From Paraburkholderia acidisoli (lineage in GTDB: Bacteria; Pseudomonadota; Gammaproteobacteria; Burkholderiales; Burkholderiaceae), in NCBI RefSeq assembly GCF_009789675.1, contig NZ_CP046915.1:806001-870000 (forward strand): DNA of 64,000 nucleotides, given 5' to 3'. The notes beneath the pieces are model-generated. The model was not told the DNA's origin and did no database searches. It worked only from the letters and a program-made list of their open reading frames with translations. Of this stretch, positions 17,486 to 26,433 are shown one piece after another. Numbering within the stretch: the stretch's first letter is position 1; the number at the start of each line of letters is the position of its first letter. The position numbers and the translations under genes were made by a program.

Positions 17486-18565
17486 ATGAGCAAAGAAGCG
17501 GATAAACAGGCGCTGATCGTGGGCGCGAGCGGCATTGTCGGGCGCGCGCTGGCGCAGCGCCTGCTGGCGAGCGGCTGGCGCGTGCACGGGTTGTCGCGCG
17601 GACGCAATGCGGGCGTGACGGGCTGCACGCCGATCGTGGCCGATCTCACCGACGCCGCTTCGGTCGCGCATGCCACGGCGGATCTCGCGGCCACGCACGT
17701 GTTTTTCACCGCGTGGTCGCGCCGGGCGAACGAGCAGGACAACATTCGCGTGAACGGCGCGATGGTGCGCAACGTGCTCGACGCGCTCGGCCGCACGAAG
17801 ACGTTGCAACACGCGGCGCTCGTGACCGGCCTCAAGCACTATCTCGGGCCGTTCGAAGCCTATGCGTCGGGCGCGGTGCCCGACACGCCGTTTCGCGAGG
17901 CGCAAGGGCGCCAGCCGGTCGAGAACTTCTACTACGAGCAGGAGGATCGCCTGTTCGAGGCGGCGGCCCGCGACGGCTTCACGTGGAGCGTGCATCGTCC
18001 GCATACGGTTATCGGGTTCGCGCCCGGCAACGCCATGAACATGGGGCAAACGCTCGCCGTCTACGCGACGCTCTGCAAGCAAAGCGGCCAGCCGTTCGTG
18101 TTTCCCGGCTCGGCCGCGCAATGGCACGGTCTCACGGACATGACCGATGCGCGCCTGCTCGCGCGGCATCTCGAATGGGCCTCGACGAACGCCGCGGGGC
18201 GCAACGAAGCCTTCAACGTGGCAAACGGCGACGTGTTCCGCTGGAAGACGCTGTGGACGTTGCTGGCGGACTATTTCGGCGTCGAGGCGGCGCCGTTCGA
18301 CGGCACCGTGCGGCCGCTCGAAGGCCGCATGCAAAACGCCGCGCACGAATGGCGCGAGATCGCCGCAAAGCATGATCTGAAAGAACCGGAGATCGAGCGC
18401 CTCGCGTCGTGGTGGCACACCGACGCCGACCTCGGCCGCCCGATGGAAGTCGTCACCGACATGACCAAGAGCCGCAAGGCCGGTTTTCTCGACTATCAGA
18501 GCACGCCGGACGCGTTCTTCGATCTGTTCGAGGCATTGAAGGCGCAGCGGCTGATCCCGGCTTGA
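17486..18565 (+). CDS. PRISE-type SDR (progesterone 5-beta-reductase / iridoid synthase-like enone reductase)
   Basis: A 359-residue atypical extended SDR. The cofactor motif is GASGIVGRALAQRLL near residues 13-27. The family hallmarks TGLKHYLGPFEAYA (catalytic Lys) and NFYYEQEDRLFEAA (catalytic Tyr) are present, followed by FTWSVHRPHTVIGFAPGN. Members reduce activated C=C bonds of enones with NADPH; the bacterial substrate is generally unknown. GGAGAG lies just before the ATG. The divergent LysR gene is its probable regulator. Confidence 0.88.
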   Translation: MSKEADKQALIVGASGIVGRALAQRLLASGWRVHGLSRGRNAGVTGCTPIVADLTDAASVAHATADLAATHVFFTAWSRRANEQDNIRVNGAMVRNVLDALGRTKTLQHAALVTGLKHYLGPFEAYASGAVPDTPFREAQGRQPVENFYYEQEDRLFEAAARDGFTWSVHRPHTVIGFAPGNAMNMGQTLAVYATLCKQSGQPFVFPGSAAQWHGLTDMTDARLLARHLEWASTNAAGRNEAFNVANGDVFRWKTLWTLLADYFGVEAAPFDGTVRPLEGRMQNAAHEWREIAAKHDLKEPEIERLASWWHTDADLGRPMEVVTDMTKSRKAGFLDYQSTPDAFFDLFEALKAQRLIPA

Positions 18566-18604
18566 TTCGCGCCTGAGCGGTTCAGTCAAACACGATAAAA
18601 CGCA

Positions 18605-18657
18605 CGCGGCGGCCATCGGCGAAAACAAGCGGAAAACGTTTGCCGATGGCCGCCGCG
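18605..18657 (-). terminator. Long hairpin terminator between convergent genes
   Basis: Arms 18605-18620 and 18642-18657 are a perfect 16-bp inverted repeat with a 21-base loop. On the minus strand the stem is followed by GTGCGTTTTATC, giving a short T-run, so it best serves the exported-protein gene at 18679-18978. It may also stop readthrough from the plus strand. Confidence 0.7.
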
Positions 18658-18678
18658 CGTCCTCACGCGAAAGCCGTA

Positions 18679-18978
18679 TCAATAACCCCAGCGGCCTTGC
18701 TGGTAGCGCTCGCGTTCATGCCACTCGTGCTCGCGCCATTCGTGACGACGCCACTCGCGGCGACGCCATTCGTGTTCGCGCCAGCGGCGTTCGCGCCAGT
18801 CGTCGCGATAGCCGATCGCCACCGGCGCGGGCGCCGCGTAGACCGGTGCCGGCGCGTAGGCCGCGCCCGGCACGCCGATCCCCACGGCCACATCCACATG
18901 CGCGGACGCCGCCGCCGAGAAGGCCAGCGCCGCCGCGCCGATCGCCACACTAACCGCGCCAAGAATCGTTCGCTTCAT
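18679..18978 (-). CDS. Small exported protein with Trp-Arg-Glu-His repeats
   Basis: A 99-residue protein: signal peptide (1 to about 26), an Ala/Pro/Tyr-rich middle, then a repetitive charged tail built from (E/R)WR(E/R)(H/R)E units with about ten Trp/Tyr and several His. Similar short secreted proteins are common in Burkholderiaceae without known function. The tail is encoded by imperfect 12-15-bp repeats. AAGGAG lies 7 bases before the ATG. The His/Trp-rich tail might bind metal or haem, which is speculation. Confidence 0.8.
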   Translation of the reverse strand: MKRTILGAVSVAIGAAALAFSAAASAHVDVAVGIGVPGAAYAPAPVYAAPAPVAIGYRDDWRERRWREHEWRRREWRRHEWREHEWHERERYQQGRWGY

Positions 18979-19275
18979 GTCTGACTCCTTCGCACTCGCG
19001 TGCGTTGCTGATGAGCATGGATTCGAGTGTAAGAAGCGCGTAAAGACACAGGTGATACGACGCTGCTAGTTTGGTAACAGACCGTAAGCTTGCTTACGGT
19101 CGCCTTGATTACACTATCGGGGCGAGCGCATGCCGGCGGCGGAAGCCGGAAAGCGGCGCATAGCTGCTATGCGGTGCGCGCACGGCCGTTGCCGGGGACG
19201 CCGCGCATAATTTCAGGCATTCCAACGCGCATGCGGGCACCGCGCGCCGACCCCGATCCAAGGAGCCAGAAACTC

Positions 19276-20943
19276 ATGTCCGAAACCGCACAGCCGCGCA
19301 ACGGCGGCCGCATTCTCGTCGATGCGCTCGCGCGCAACGGCGTCGACACCGTCTACTGCGTGCCCGGCGAAAGCTATCTGCCGGTGCTCGACGCCTTGCA
19401 CGACACGCATGGCGTGCGCACCATCACGACGCGCCACGAAGGCGCGGCGTCGAACATGGCCGACGCCTACGGCAAGCTCACGGGCCGCCCCGGCATCTGC
19501 TTCGTCACGCGCGGCCCCGGCGCCACGCACGCGAGCAACGGCGTGCACACGGCCAACGAAGACTCCACGCCGATGATTCTCTTCATCGGTCAGGTCGATC
19601 AAAGCATGATCGGGCGCGGCGCGTTCCAGGAAGTCGACTACCGCCAGATGTTCGGCGGCCTCGCCAAGTGGGTCACGCAGATCGAGAGCGTCGAGCGCAT
19701 TCCCGAGATCGTGGCGAAGGCGTTCAGCATCGCGCAGTCGGGCCGTCCGGGTCCGGTCGTGATCGCACTGCCCGAAGACGTGCTGTTCGGCTCGGCCACG
19801 GTCGCCGACGCGCCGCCCGTGCGCATCGCCCACGCCGCGCCTGAAGCGGCCGCGCTCGAGGAAATGCGCACGCTGCTCGAAGCGGCCGAGCGTCCGCTCG
19901 TCGTGGTCGGCGGCACGGGCTGGAATGCCGAATCGCTCGCGGCGCTCAAGCGCTTCGTGCACGCGAACAATCTGCCCGTGGCGGCCTCGTTCCGCCGCCA
20001 GGACCTGTTCGACAATCGCGATCCGCATTACGTCGGCCAGCTCGGTCTGGGCATCTCGCCGAAGCTCTCGGAGCGCGCGGCCAACGCCGACCTCGTGCTC
20101 GTGATCGGCTCGCGTCTCGCGGAAACCACCTCGTCGGGCTACACGCTGTTCACGAGCCCGGTGACGAAGCAGCCGATGATCCACGTGCACCCCGACGCCG
20201 AAGAACTCGGCCGCGTGTATCAGGCGCGTCTGCCGATCCACGCCTCGCTGCGCGCCTTCGCGCTCGCGCTCGACGGCGTGGCGCCCGCGAGCACGGCCGC
20301 GCGCGAACGCTGGCACGGCTGGACCGAAGCGGCCCGCGCCGACTACCTCGCGCACTCGACGCCGCCCGCGAATCCGCAGATCCAGGGCGTCGATCTCGCG
20401 CAGGTCGTCGCGCATCTGAACGACGTGCTGCCCGAAGACGCCGTGATCTCGAACGGCGCAGGCAATTACACGGTCTGGGTGCACCGCTTCTATCGCTATC
20501 GCAGCCCCGGCACCGAACTCGCGCCCACCAACGGCGCGATGGGCTACGGCTTCCCGGCGGCGGTGGCCGCTTCGCTGGCCGACCCGAAGCGTTCGGTGGT
20601 CTGCTTCGCGGGCGACGGCTGCTTCATGATGTATCCGCAGGAACTGGCCACGGCCGTGCAGTTCAACGCGCCGCTCATCACGATCGTCGTGAACAACAAC
20701 ATGCTCGGCACGATCCGCATGCACCAGGAGCGCGAGTATCCGGGCCGCGTTTCGGCAACGCAGTTCGTCAACCCCGATTTCGTGGCGATGGCGCAGGCGT
20801 TCGGCGCGCACGCGGAACGCGTGGAGCGCACCGAAGACTTCGCGGCGGCGTTCGAACGCGCCCAGCAGGCGGGCAAGCCCGCTCTCATCGAACTGCGCAC
20901 CGACCCGCTGCAGATCACTCCCGTTAGCCGTTTGAGCAAGTAA
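19276..20943 (+). CDS. Thiamine-pyrophosphate-dependent enzyme, acetolactate-synthase-like
   Basis: A 555-residue member of the acetohydroxyacid synthase/benzoylformate decarboxylase family. The catalytic Glu55 lies in [20 protein letters not shown], and the ThDP/magnesium motif begins [10 protein letters not shown] near residue 446 and ends VVNNN. The central FAD/nucleotide-like domain follows [16 protein letters not shown] lies 11 bases before the ATG. The two-base gap to the next gene, a ketoglutarate-semialdehyde-type dehydrogenase, shows an operon. The pair probably acts on a 2-keto acid and the aldehyde formed from it, rather than in valine synthesis, because no small regulatory subunit is present. 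Confidence 0.88.
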   Translation: MSETAQPRNGGRILVDALARNGVDTVYCVPGESYLPVLDALHDTHGVRTITTRHEGAASNMADAYGKLTGRPGICFVTRGPGATHASNGVHTANEDSTPMILFIGQVDQSMIGRGAFQEVDYRQMFGGLAKWVTQIESVERIPEIVAKAFSIAQSGRPGPVVIALPEDVLFGSATVADAPPVRIAHAAPEAAALEEMRTLLEAAERPLVVVGGTGWNAESLAALKRFVHANNLPVAASFRRQDLFDNRDPHYVGQLGLGISPKLSERAANADLVLVIGSRLAETTSSGYTLFTSPVTKQPMIHVHPDAEELGRVYQARLPIHASLRAFALALDGVAPASTAARERWHGWTEAARADYLAHSTPPANPQIQGVDLAQVVAHLNDVLPEDAVISNGAGNYTVWVHRFYRYRSPGTELAPTNGAMGYGFPAAVAASLADPKRSVVCFAGDGCFMMYPQELATAVQFNAPLITIVVNNNMLGTIRMHQEREYPGRVSATQFVNPDFVAMAQAFGAHAERVERTEDFAAAFERAQQAGKPALIELRTDPLQITPVSRLSK

Positions 20944-20945
20944 TC

Positions 20946-22532
20946 ATGACCAGCACCATTCAAGGCGAGATGTTTATCGGCGGCGCGGCCATCAAGGGCG
21001 CGGGCAACGCAACCTATGCCGTCGCGGCCGCCACGGGCGAAAAGCTCGAACCGGCGTTCGGCACGGCCACGAAGGACGATCTCGAACGCGCCTGCACGCT
21101 GGCGGGCGAGGCGTTCGACCCGTATCGCCAGTTGCCCGACGCGCAGCGCGCGGCGTTTCTCGAAGCGATCGCGCAGGCGATCGTCGATCTGGGCGCGGAG
21201 CTGATCGAGCGCGCGCATGCCGAAACGGCGCTGCCCATCGCGCGTCTCGAAGGCGAGCGCGGCCGCACCGTCGGCCAGTTGAAGCTGTTCGCCACGCTCG
21301 TGCGCGAAGGCCGCTGGCACGGCGCGATCGTCGATCCCGCCCAGCCGCAGCGCGCGCCGCTGCCGCGCGCCGACCTGCGTCTGCGCCGCATCGGCCTCGG
21401 CCCGGTGGCCGTGTTCGGCGCGAGCAACTTCCCGCTGGCGTTCTCGGTGGCGGGCGGCGACACGGCTTCGGCGCTGGCGGCCGGTTGCCCCGTGATCGTG
21501 AAGGCGCACCCGGCGCATCTGGGCACCTCGGAACTCGTCGGCCGCGCGATCCAGCGCGCCGCGCGCGAAACCGGCATGCCCGAAGGCGTGTTCTCGCTGC
21601 TGATCGGCGAAGGCATCTGGCTCGGCGAAGCGCTTGTCGCGCATCCCGAGATCCAGGCGGTGGGCTTCACGGGCTCGCGTCAGGGCGGGCTCGCGCTGCT
21701 ACGTATCGCGCAGGCGCGCCCCGAGCCGATCCCCGTCTACGCGGAAATGAGCAGCATCAACCCGGTCGTGCTGTTGCCCGAGGCGCTGGCCGCGCGCGGC
21801 GAGCAGATCGCCCGTGATTTCGCCGATTCCGTGGCGCTCGGCGTGGGTCAGTTCTGCACGAATCCCGGCATCGTGCTCGCGCTCGAAGGCGCGGCGCTCG
21901 ACGCATTCTGCGCAACGGCCGCGCAAGCCATCGCCGCGAAGCAGGCCGCGACCATGCTCACGCCCGGCATTCACGCCGCGTATTGCCGCGGCGTCTCGCA
22001 CCTGAGCGCGCTCGAGGGCGTGAGCGAACTCGCGCACGGCGTGGCCACGAGCGGCGCGCACGACGCGGTGCCCACGCTCCTGCGCACCGAGGCGCGCGCG
22101 TTCCTCGCGCAAGCCGCCATGGAAGAAGAGATCTTCGGGCCAAGCTCGCTGATCGTGGCATGCCGCGATATCGGCGAACTGCGTGCGGTGCTGCGCCGTA
22201 TGAGCGGCCAGTTGACGGCCACGGTGCAACTCGACGAGGGCGATTACGAACAGGCGCGCACGCTGCTGCCCACGCTCGAACGCAAGGCCGGCCGCGTGCT
22301 GTTCAACGGCTTTCCGACCGGCGTGGAAGTCTGCCACGCGATGGTGCACGGCGGCCCGTTCCCGGCAACCTCCGACACGCGTACGACTTCGGTGGGCGCG
22401 ACCGCCATCGACCGTTTCCTGCGGCCGGTGTGCTATCAGTCGGTGCCCGACACGCTGCTGCCGGAAGCGCTCAAGCACGGCAATCCGCTCGCCATCTGGC
22501 GTCTTGTCGACGGTGAACTGACGCGCGATTGA
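20946..22532 (+). CDS. NADP-dependent aldehyde dehydrogenase, 2,5-dioxovalerate (ketoglutarate semialdehyde) dehydrogenase type
   Basis: A 528-residue aldehyde dehydrogenase of the type III KGSADH group used in oxidative sugar-acid breakdown. Key parts are the [20 protein letters not shown] cofactor region with Asn, [14 protein letters not shown] (the family's Glu region), and the catalytic Cys304 in [10 protein letters not shown]. It begins two bases after the TPP-enzyme stop. A strong bidirectional terminator follows at 22598. The exact aldehyde is inferred only from family. Confidence 0.88.
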   Translation: MTSTIQGEMFIGGAAIKGAGNATYAVAAATGEKLEPAFGTATKDDLERACTLAGEAFDPYRQLPDAQRAAFLEAIAQAIVDLGAELIERAHAETALPIARLEGERGRTVGQLKLFATLVREGRWHGAIVDPAQPQRAPLPRADLRLRRIGLGPVAVFGASNFPLAFSVAGGDTASALAAGCPVIVKAHPAHLGTSELVGRAIQRAARETGMPEGVFSLLIGEGIWLGEALVAHPEIQAVGFTGSRQGGLALLRIAQARPEPIPVYAEMSSINPVVLLPEALAARGEQIARDFADSVALGVGQFCTNPGIVLALEGAALDAFCATAAQAIAAKQAATMLTPGIHAAYCRGVSHLSALEGVSELAHGVATSGAHDAVPTLLRTEARAFLAQAAMEEEIFGPSSLIVACRDIGELRAVLRRMSGQLTATVQLDEGDYEQARTLLPTLERKAGRVLFNGFPTGVEVCHAMVHGGPFPATSDTRTTSVGATAIDRFLRPVCYQSVPDTLLPEALKHGNPLAIWRLVDGELTRD

Positions 22533-22597
22533 GTTCGCTGCTGCGTTGCGGTTCGCGTTGCGCTTGTGTCTTGCGTCGGCCACGCGAGCCGTCACGT

Positions 22598-22634
22598 AAA
22601 AACGCCCGCATGGTCGTCATGCGGGCGTTTTTTT
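22598..22634. terminator. Rho-independent terminator
   Basis: Arms 22601-22612 and 22618-22629 (AACGCCCGCATG / CATGCGGGCGTT) form a perfect 12-bp stem with a 5-base loop. A T7 run follows on the plus strand and an A5 run precedes it, so it can end both the plus-strand operon and the convergent LysR gene. Confidence 0.93.
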
Positions 22635-22643
22635 ATGAGCCGA

Positions 22644-23597
22644 TCACGTTTTCTCCGCCGCCGCGGGCAGCGACGTGCCCGGCCATTCGTCCGTTTTGAC
22701 GAGATCGGCGGCGAGTTCGCGGATCATCTGCGTGACGCTCCACACGCCTTCGGGCATGGCGCGATTTTGCGGCCAGGCGATGGCGACGTCGCGCTTGACC
22801 ACGGGATTGGCGAGCGGGATGCAGTTGAGGCGGCCTTCCGCGACTTCCTCGATCACCGAGGCGGCGGGCAGCACGGTGCAGCCGCAACTGGCCATGACGA
22901 GGCGCTTGGTGAGCGAGATCGAGCCGTCGCATTCGAGCGCGATGCGCGGCGTGAAACCATGGCGCCCGGCCAGCGATTCGACCAGCACGCGCAAGCCGTG
23001 ATGCGTGCTCGGCAAAATGAGCGGCACTTCGCCGAGCAGACTCACGTTGGCGCTGCTCGCCGATTTGACGGGCAGCGTGAAGCGCGCGGGCGTGATGAGG
23101 CACACCTGCTCGGAGAGCAGCGTGTCGAACTGCATGGCGCCGCGATGCTCGGGCACGTACATGAGTGCGAGATCGATCTCGCCGTCGGTGAGGCGGCTCA
23201 GGATCTGGCTGCCCAGGCCTTCGACGAAACGAATGCGGGTGTTCGGATAGCGCGCGCGCAGCCGGTGCCCGAGACTGCCGAACATGATGCGCGCGATGGT
23301 GGGTTGCGCGGCGATGGCGAGGCGCGCGGGACCGTTCTCCACGCCGCTGCGCATGGCGCTACGCGCCTCGTCGAGCGTGCGCTCCAGGGTTTGCGCGTAA
23401 TTGAGCAATTGCGCGCCGCGCTCGGTCAGCCCGACGCCGCGGCCGCTGCGGCGAAACAGGCGCACGGCCAGCTCGGCTTCGAGCACGGCAATGCGGCGGC
23501 TGATGGTCGACTGGTTCGCGCCCAGCTCCATGGCCGTGCGCGAGATGCTGCCCGTCTTCGCGACGTGCGCGAAGACGGCGAGGTCGTCTGAATTCAT
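22644..23597 (-). CDS. LysR-family transcriptional regulator
   Basis: A 317-residue LTTR of the CysB/NAC-like group. The helix-turn-helix is at about residues 15-40 (GSISRTAMELGANQSTISRR), with the effector domain from about residue 95. It is convergent with the TPP-enzyme operon and follows porin 1 on the same strand by 122 bases. Its target is not evident; the porin or the keto-acid operon are the nearest options. Confidence 0.9.
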   Translation of the reverse strand: MNSDDLAVFAHVAKTGSISRTAMELGANQSTISRRIAVLEAELAVRLFRRSGRGVGLTERGAQLLNYAQTLERTLDEARSAMRSGVENGPARLAIAAQPTIARIMFGSLGHRLRARYPNTRIRFVEGLGSQILSRLTDGEIDLALMYVPEHRGAMQFDTLLSEQVCLITPARFTLPVKSASSANVSLLGEVPLILPSTHHGLRVLVESLAGRHGFTPRIALECDGSISLTKRLVMASCGCTVLPAASVIEEVAEGRLNCIPLANPVVKRDVAIAWPQNRAMPEGVWSVTQMIRELAADLVKTDEWPGTSLPAAAEKT

Positions 23598-23719
23598 GAG
23601 CGATTCACGGCGAATTGGCGTGCGTTTTTCCGGCGATTCAACATCGTAATGCGGAGCGAGACTGGCGGTCGATTCGCCGTTATATCACGCGCAAAGCCTG
23701 AATTCAGCGCCTCGGGCGT

Positions 23720-24745
23720 TCAAAACTTGTGCGAGATGCCGACGATGATGCCGCGTGCATTCGAGCCCGGCAACACGGAAACGCCCGAATATTCCGTACC
23801 GTTGAGCGTATAGGCGGCTTGATGGCGATTCTGGATGAAGCTGCCCGCCGCATAGATCATCGAGCGCTTCGAGAGAAAATACTCGTACGCCAAACCCACT
23901 TGCTGCGCATTGTTGCCATTGCCGGTGCGATCGTGCAGATAGCCGTAGAACGCGGCGATTTCGTTGAACGGATTGAACAGGTAGGAGGCGGATGCCGAAT
24001 ACGTGGCCTCGTTCTCGCTGTGATCCGATTGCGTTTCCGTGTGATAGACGAGGTAGAAGCGCGCCGCGCCCACCTTGAGCGAGGAGGCGGCGGTGAAGAC
24101 CTTCTGCACCGAAGTGCCCGCCGCGTTGTCCTGCTGCTCGTAACCGGCGGCCAGGTGCCACGGCCCATTGATGTACTTGAACGCGACGTTGTAGAACTGC
24201 AGCCCGTTGGACGGTTTGGTGGTGGAGTCGCGCATGGCCACCATCGTTTGTATCGTCAAGCCGTTCCACGTGGGCGTGAAATAGGCAATGGCATTGCTCG
24301 CGCGCACCGTGACCGAATCGAAATCGTTGAGCGAGGACGCGATGGATTTGGCGGCGGTGGGATCGAGTTCGCCGTCGAGAAAGAGGTACTGCGGCTTTTT
24401 CTGGCGCCCAAAGCGAAATTCGCCGAAGTGCCCCGACATGCCGACCCACGCGAGCCGGTTGAAGGCATCGGCCGCATTGGATGCGGCGCCCGTGAATGCG
24501 GAAAAGCCTTGCTCCAACTGAAAATTGACGCGCGTGCCGCCGCCAATCTCTTCGTGGCCGATCAGGCCGTAGACGGTGGCGAACATACCGCCCGACGAAG
24601 CGCGCACCACGCCGCCTTTACCGCCGTTTTGATATTCGATGCCGTTATCGACCACGCCATAAAGCGTGACCGACGATTGAGCTTGTGCGAGTTGCCACGT
24701 GCACGCGGATACGAGGGCTGAAGCAGCCAGAATTGCCTTTTTCAT
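23720..24745 (-). CDS. Gram-negative porin 1 (Porin_4 family)
   Basis: A 341-residue trimeric outer-membrane porin. The signal peptide ends near QLAQA, and the mature chain starts SSVTLYGVVDNGIEY. The constriction-loop region and the C-terminal aromatic GISHKF fit the family. GGAGG lies 5 bases before the ATG at 24745. It is a paralogue of the porin at 27630 (same length, parallel sequence throughout). An upstream 36-bp element shared with the lactonase gene suggests joint regulation, perhaps by the AraC protein at 26434. Confidence 0.92.
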   Translation of the reverse strand: MKKAILAASALVSACTWQLAQAQSSVTLYGVVDNGIEYQNGGKGGVVRASSGGMFATVYGLIGHEEIGGGTRVNFQLEQGFSAFTGAASNAADAFNRLAWVGMSGHFGEFRFGRQKKPQYLFLDGELDPTAAKSIASSLNDFDSVTVRASNAIAYFTPTWNGLTIQTMVAMRDSTTKPSNGLQFYNVAFKYINGPWHLAAGYEQQDNAAGTSVQKVFTAASSLKVGAARFYLVYHTETQSDHSENEATYSASASYLFNPFNEIAAFYGYLHDRTGNGNNAQQVGLAYEYFLSKRSMIYAAGSFIQNRHQAAYTLNGTEYSGVSVLPGSNARGIIVGISHKF

Positions 24746-24860
24746 TTGCCTCCGGATATTGTTTATTTCGTTTTTACCGTATTCGATTTGCGTTATTGCA
24801 TTCGAATAACGGAGCACGTTTTCAGTGCTCGGAGAATGGTAGGCAAGGAATTAGAGTGAG

Positions 24861-24896
24861 TCCCGGTATAAAACCTGGATTCACTGGCATTTTTTG
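24861..24896. promoter_or_regulatory. Shared 36-bp element, copy A (upstream of porin 1)
   Basis: Begins TCCCGGTATAAAACCTGG and continues with CACTGGCATTTTTTG. It matches copy B at 26226-26261 at 27 of 36 positions. Within it CCGGTATAAAA and CTGGCATTTTT form a direct repeat with a 21-base period (two helical turns), typical of AraC-family sites. It ends 116 bases upstream of the porin start. Confidence 0.55.
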
Positions 24897-24985
24897 AAGT
24901 GAGTTTTAAGCGGGAAAATCCAATCGGACCGGCGCGAGAAAGCCGGCGCTGAAATAGCCGCCGGCCCGGAAAACGTCAATGGAAT

Positions 24986-26140
24986 TTACTGCACGAACGT
25001 GACGCTGCTTGCGTCTGGAACGGGCGCGGATCGACCGCTGTCCGTGAGTTCGCCCGTTTCGGTATTCACGGCGAATACGCTCACGTTGCCGCTGCGCTGA
25101 TTCGCGACGAACAGCCACTTGCCCGAAGGATCGAGCGTGAAGCCCCACGGTTTGTCGCCGCCGGAGGCAATGCGCTGGACCAGCGCGAGTTCGCCGGTGG
25201 ACGCATTCACGCGATACACGACGAGTGAGTTTTCCCCGCGATTCTCCACGTAGACGAACTTGCCGTCGCGGCTGAGCGCCATTTCCGCGCCGCTTTTCTG
25301 GCCGCTGAATCCCTCGCTGCTGACCGGCAGCGTTTGCACGGGCGTGAGCGTCGCCGTGGCCGCGTCCCAGCGCAGCACGGTGACTTGCGCGCTGAGTTCG
25401 GTGAGCACGTACGCATAGTCGCCCGTTGCCCCAAACGCGATGCGGCGGGGACCGCTCCCCGGCGGCAAGGCGAATGCGCGCGGCGCGGCGCCCGCGAGTT
25501 GCGCGAGCGCGTGCGTCGCGCGGTCGAACCGGTAGATGAAGATGCGGTCGGCGCCGAAGTCGGGCACGAGCGCGTACTGGCCAGTGGGGTCGATCGTCAC
25601 CCCGTGCGCGTGCGCGCTGGCCTGCCGCGGGTTGGGTCCCGAGCCGGTTTCTTCGAGCGTGGACGCAAGCGCGCCTACGCTGCCGTCCGGGTTCACGGCC
25701 ACGCTCGAAACGGAGCCGCTGTTGTAGTTGGCGCTGAGCAGCGTGGACGAGGGCGTGTCGAAGCGCAGGAACGTGGTGCCGCGGCCGCCCGTGAGCACGT
25801 CGTCCATCTTCGTGAGCGCGCCGCTCGACCGATTCACGGCGTAGGCGGTAATGCTGCCGTCTTTCGCGCGGTCGTCGTTCACGGCGTAGAGCACGGGCAG
25901 CGAGGGATGCGCTTCGACCCACGTCGCGCGCAGTCCTTCGGCAACGGTGCCGAGCGGCGTCAGCGCGCCGGTGGCAGTGTCGAAGCGCAAGGCATGGATC
26001 TGCGGTTGCAGGCTGCCGATATAGACGAATTCGGTAGGCGGCGCGTCCGCCGCGAAGGCCGGCGCGGCGGAAGCGAATGCGACCAGCGCCGCAATCATGA
26101 GGCGGTGTCGCGAGTTTCTTCTATCTGGGTATTGCGCCAT
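24986..26140 (-). CDS. Exported lactonase-fold protein (6-phosphogluconolactonase/YbhE-like beta-propeller)
   Basis: A 384-residue seven-bladed-propeller protein of the lactonase family (PF10282 type). Repeated blades end in motifs such as YVLTELSAQVTVLRWD, FVYVENRGENSLVVY and LFVANQRSGNVSVF, and HAHGVTIDPTGQYALVPD marks the conserved His region. A signal peptide (cleaved after AFAA) places it in the periplasm, unlike cytosolic Pgl. It may hydrolyse a lactone from sugar-acid or aromatic metabolism. The start at 26140 has a weak ribosome site; an in-frame ATG at 26098 is an alternative. The upstream element shared with porin 1 suggests co-regulation. Confidence 0.82.
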   Translation of the reverse strand: MAQYPDRRNSRHRLMIAALVAFASAAPAFAADAPPTEFVYIGSLQPQIHALRFDTATGALTPLGTVAEGLRATWVEAHPSLPVLYAVNDDRAKDGSITAYAVNRSSGALTKMDDVLTGGRGTTFLRFDTPSSTLLSANYNSGSVSSVAVNPDGSVGALASTLEETGSGPNPRQASAHAHGVTIDPTGQYALVPDFGADRIFIYRFDRATHALAQLAGAAPRAFALPPGSGPRRIAFGATGDYAYVLTELSAQVTVLRWDAATATLTPVQTLPVSSEGFSGQKSGAEMALSRDGKFVYVENRGENSLVVYRVNASTGELALVQRIASGGDKPWGFTLDPSGKWLFVANQRSGNVSVFAVNTETGELTDSGRSAPVPDASSVTFVQ

Positions 26141-26225
26141 ATTCGAATTGAGTGGAAAAGGCGGAAAGAAAGAATGCGATTGAGGGGTGTGATCGGAAAA
26201 AGGATAGGCCTCGTGACATCGCCGG

Positions 26226-26261
26226 TCCCGGTACTAAATCCGGTTTCGCTGGCACTTTCCG
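26226..26261. promoter_or_regulatory. Shared 36-bp element, copy B (upstream of lactonase gene)
   Basis: Begins TCCCGGTACTAAATCCGG and continues TTCGCTGGCACTTTCCG. It contains the same 21-base-period direct repeat as copy A (CCGGTACTAAA, CTGGCACTTTC) and lies 86 bases before the lactonase start. Binding by the AraC-family protein encoded just upstream is inferred. Confidence 0.55.
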
Positions 26262-26338
26262 CACGAACCAGGGATAGTCCCGGTGCGGTATGGGCGTATC
26301 GATAGCGCGGCGAGCCTGAGGGAAGCGAGCGTGGAGCG

Positions 26339-26376
26339 TCGTTCGAACCACGCGGCGCAAGGCGTGGTTCGAACGA
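26339..26376. repeat. Perfect 15-bp inverted repeat downstream of the AraC gene
   Basis: Arms 26339-26353 and 26362-26376 (left arm TCGTTCGAACCACGC) pair perfectly with an 8-base loop. The position just after the AraC stop suggests a terminator or mRNA 3'-end stabiliser on the minus strand. No T-tract follows. Confidence 0.55.
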
Positions 26377-26433
26377 GTGGAAAGTATCAATGCGTGGTCA
26401 ATGACTGCTCAATGCGCCGCGAAATGCGCGGTG

